This document shows, piece by piece, positions 10,696 through 11,740 of a stretch of DNA of 11,740 nucleotides; within the stretch, counting starts at the first letter, position 1; every line of letters begins with the position of its first letter. This stretch comes from JBIQLO01 sp044464175 (GTDB taxonomy: Bacteria; Planctomycetota; Phycisphaerae; Tepidisphaerales; Tepidisphaeraceae). Both the position numbers and the translations under genes were made by a program. The stretch lies in contig JBIQLO010000122.1 of the NCBI GenBank assembly GCA_044464175.1, forward strand, positions 1 to 11,740, read 5' to 3'. A model generated the notes under the pieces. The model did not search any database. It was given only the letters and a program-made list of their open reading frames with translations, and was not told the origin of the DNA.

Positions 10696-11511
10696 ATGCG
10701 CTCCCTCCCCATCACCAGCCCCGACAACCCCCGCCTCAAGCAGGTCCTCCACCTCCGCAAGCCCCGCGAACGCCGAAAAACCGCCCTCCTCATCGCCGAG
10801 GGATGGCGCGAAGTCGAACGCGCCCTGGCCGCCGGCCTCAAAGTCCACTCCCTTTTCTTCTCCCCCCACCTCCTCCACCTCGACGCCCCCGCCCTGGCCG
10901 ACCGCCTCCCCCAACTGGCCGCCTCAGACCCCCTCCTCCTGCATCTCTCCCCCACCCTCCTCAAAAAAATCGCCTACCACGCCGACCCCGAAGGCCTCCT
11001 GGCCATCGTCGAGCAGCCCCGCTGGGAACTGGATACCCTGGCCCATCTCCCCAACCCCCTCTGGCTCATCGCCAACGGCATCAACAAACCCGGCAACCTC
11101 GGCGCCATGGCCCGCACCGCCGCCGCCGCCAACGCCACCGGCCTGATCGCCGCCGACGCCGATGTCGATCCCTTCAACCCCAATGCCCTCCGCGCCAGCA
11201 CCGGCGCGGTCTTCTCACTCCCCATCTTCACCCTCTCCTCCGAACAGACCATCCAATGGCTCCGTCGGCACAAAATCCGCATCGCCGCCGCAACCCTTGA
11301 ATCTGCCACGCCTTACACGCAGGCCGACCTCACCGGCCCCCTGGCCATCGCCATCGGCCGTGAGGAAACCGGCCTCACCCCCCTCTTCCTCAACGCCGCC
11401 GACCTCCGCCTCACCATCCCCATGCAAACCACCCACATCGACTCCCTCAACGCCTCCACCGCCGCCGCCATCCTCCTCTTCGAATCCCTCCGCCAACGAA
11501 AAATCCCGTAG
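10696..11511 (+). CDS. TrmH/SpoU-family RNA 2'-O-methyltransferase
   Basis: Predicted SPOUT-class enzyme that uses S-adenosylmethionine to methylate a ribose 2'-OH in rRNA or tRNA. The 271-residue product has an L30e-like substrate-binding N-terminal domain (about 1-105; LIAEGWREVERALAAG, and DPEGLLAIVE at its end) and a C-terminal trefoil-knot domain. The three SpoU motifs are intact: NGINKPGNLGAMART (127-141) with the catalytic-type Asn and Arg, AIGREETGL (219-227), and IPMQTTHIDSLNASTAAAILLFE (241-263). ATG at 10696 is chosen because it matches the family start and follows a good promoter; the frame is open upstream to 10525 across rpsJ control DNA. Its coding strand is extremely C-rich. 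It is divergent from rpsJ and ends at a TAG inside a CGTAGG repeat. The target nucleotide cannot be told from sequence alone; RlmB- or TsnR-like rRNA activity is most likely. Confidence 0.9.
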   Translation: MRSLPITSPDNPRLKQVLHLRKPRERRKTALLIAEGWREVERALAAGLKVHSLFFSPHLLHLDAPALADRLPQLAASDPLLLHLSPTLLKKIAYHADPEGLLAIVEQPRWELDTLAHLPNPLWLIANGINKPGNLGAMARTAAAANATGLIAADADVDPFNPNALRASTGAVFSLPIFTLSSEQTIQWLRRHKIRIAAATLESATPYTQADLTGPLAIAIGREETGLTPLFLNAADLRLTIPMQTTHIDSLNASTAAAILLFESLRQRKIP

Positions 11512-11530
11512 GACAGGCCTCCAGCCTGTC
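11508..11530. repeat. GTAG-headed hairpin, REP-like, after the methyltransferase
   Basis: GTAG at 11508-11511 is followed by GACAGGC (11512-11518), loop CTCCA, and GCCTGTC (11524-11530), a perfect 7-bp stem. The stop codon TAG of the methyltransferase lies inside the GTAG head. No T-run follows, so it is a weak candidate for an intrinsic terminator. Confidence 0.75.
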
Positions 11531-11594
11531 ATCATCCTTCCCCCCCGATGGGCGCAAGGAACCTTTTCCGCCATGCCACCCCGCCCAAAATATC

Positions 11595-11622
11595 TTGACA
11601 AAACCCAAACATTTTCTATACT
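11595..11622 (+). promoter_or_regulatory. Strong sigma-70-type promoter near the right edge
   Basis: TTGACA (11595-11600), a 16-bp A/C/T-rich spacer and TATACT (11617-11622), five of six matches in the -10 and all six in the -35. The start would fall around 11628-11630, immediately before an ATG at 11631. This is the closest match to consensus in the window. Confidence 0.7.
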
Positions 11623-11630
11623 CCCCCATC

Positions 11631-11740
11631 ATGAACCTCATTTTCTTTCTTATGTCTCTCTCCTCCCCCCCCTCCTCTCCCCCCCCCATCTCCCCCCTTT
11701 CTCCCCCTCCCCCCCCCCCCCCACACCACATACCAAACCA
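11631..11740 (+). CDS. Possible start of a short hypothetical or low-complexity frame, cut by window end
   Basis: From ATG at 11631 the frame is open to the window end (36 codons). It begins MNLIFFLMSLSS, a short hydrophobic start, and then becomes almost only Pro and Ser because of poly-C DNA. No Shine-Dalgarno is present, but the strong promoter just upstream would give a leaderless transcript beginning about at this ATG. I do not recognise the product. It could equally be untranslated DNA after a promoter that drives something else beyond the window, such as an RNA gene. A frame open by chance is easy in such C-rich sequence, so the coding call is weak. Confidence 0.2.
   Translation, partial: MNLIFFLMSLSSPPSSPPPISPLSPPPPPPPHHIPN
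11655..11722. repeat. Poly-C / polypyrimidine tract
   Basis: Runs of 8 (11665-11672), 9 (11679-11687), 6, 5 and 14 C (11709-11722) are separated by short C/T/A breaks. The minus strand therefore has five G-runs of five or more, enough for a G-quadruplex. A C14 run is prone to length change. Confidence 0.85.

Noticed and set aside
11512..11530. Intrinsic terminator for the methyltransferase
   Set aside because: The hairpin is perfect but no T-run follows, and the same GTAG-headed form occurs inside the operon where termination is not expected.
11447..11731. Minus-strand Gly-rich open frame at the right end
   Set aside because: It is the complement of the poly-C tract and of the methyltransferase 3' end; Gly runs come from homopolymer G.

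Overview
The window holds a bacterial S10-spc ribosomal-protein cluster on the minus strand, almost complete. In transcription order it runs rpsJ (S10), rplC (L3), rplD (L4), rplW (L23), rplB (L2), rpsS (S19), rplV (L22), rpsC (S3), rplP (L16), rpmC (L29), rpsQ (S17), rplN (L14), rplX (L24), rplE (L5), rpsN (S14), rpsH (S8), rplF (L6), rplR (L18), rpsE (S5) and rplO (L15, cut by the window start). rpmD (L30), usually found between rpsE and rplO, is absent. A divergent plus-strand gene encodes a TrmH/SpoU-family RNA 2'-O-methyltransferase. The right end is a C-rich tract with a strong promoter-like sequence and the possible start of another reading frame. No stretch over 300 bases lacks a gene.

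The DNA is GC-rich and strongly strand-biased: the plus strand is C-rich even where it is coding. The gene order is bacterial. A PVC-group organism, perhaps Planctomycetota (Phycisphaerae-like), is plausible from the absent L30, the extended S5 and L5, and the repeat-filled gaps, but this lineage call is inference and weak.

Layout from the right. 11512-11740: repeat hairpin, promoter, poly-C tract. 10696-11511: methyltransferase. 10496-10695: divergent promoter region. 10187-10495: rpsJ, with its own promoter and an intrinsic terminator right after its stop codon. 10006-10150: a foldable leader before rplC. 1-10005: nineteen ribosomal genes in one direction. Very short junctions (rplR/rpsE, rpsQ/rpmC, rpmC/rplP, rplE/rplX, rplX/rplN) lie beside gaps of 55-100 bp that carry small repeats.

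The most unusual content is in those gaps. Seven carry elements built from 7-bp units, commonly as two inverted arms, in three sequence flavours (TCCGTNN, GTNATTT/ACAAATA, CAAAATC/GANNCNG). Four other places carry hairpins headed by CGTAG on the plus strand, resembling REP elements. Two gaps carry a GGCC-GCR-GGCC hairpin. Almost every wide gap in this essential cluster therefore holds a repeat, and several repeats run up to the start codon where a Shine-Dalgarno sequence would be expected.
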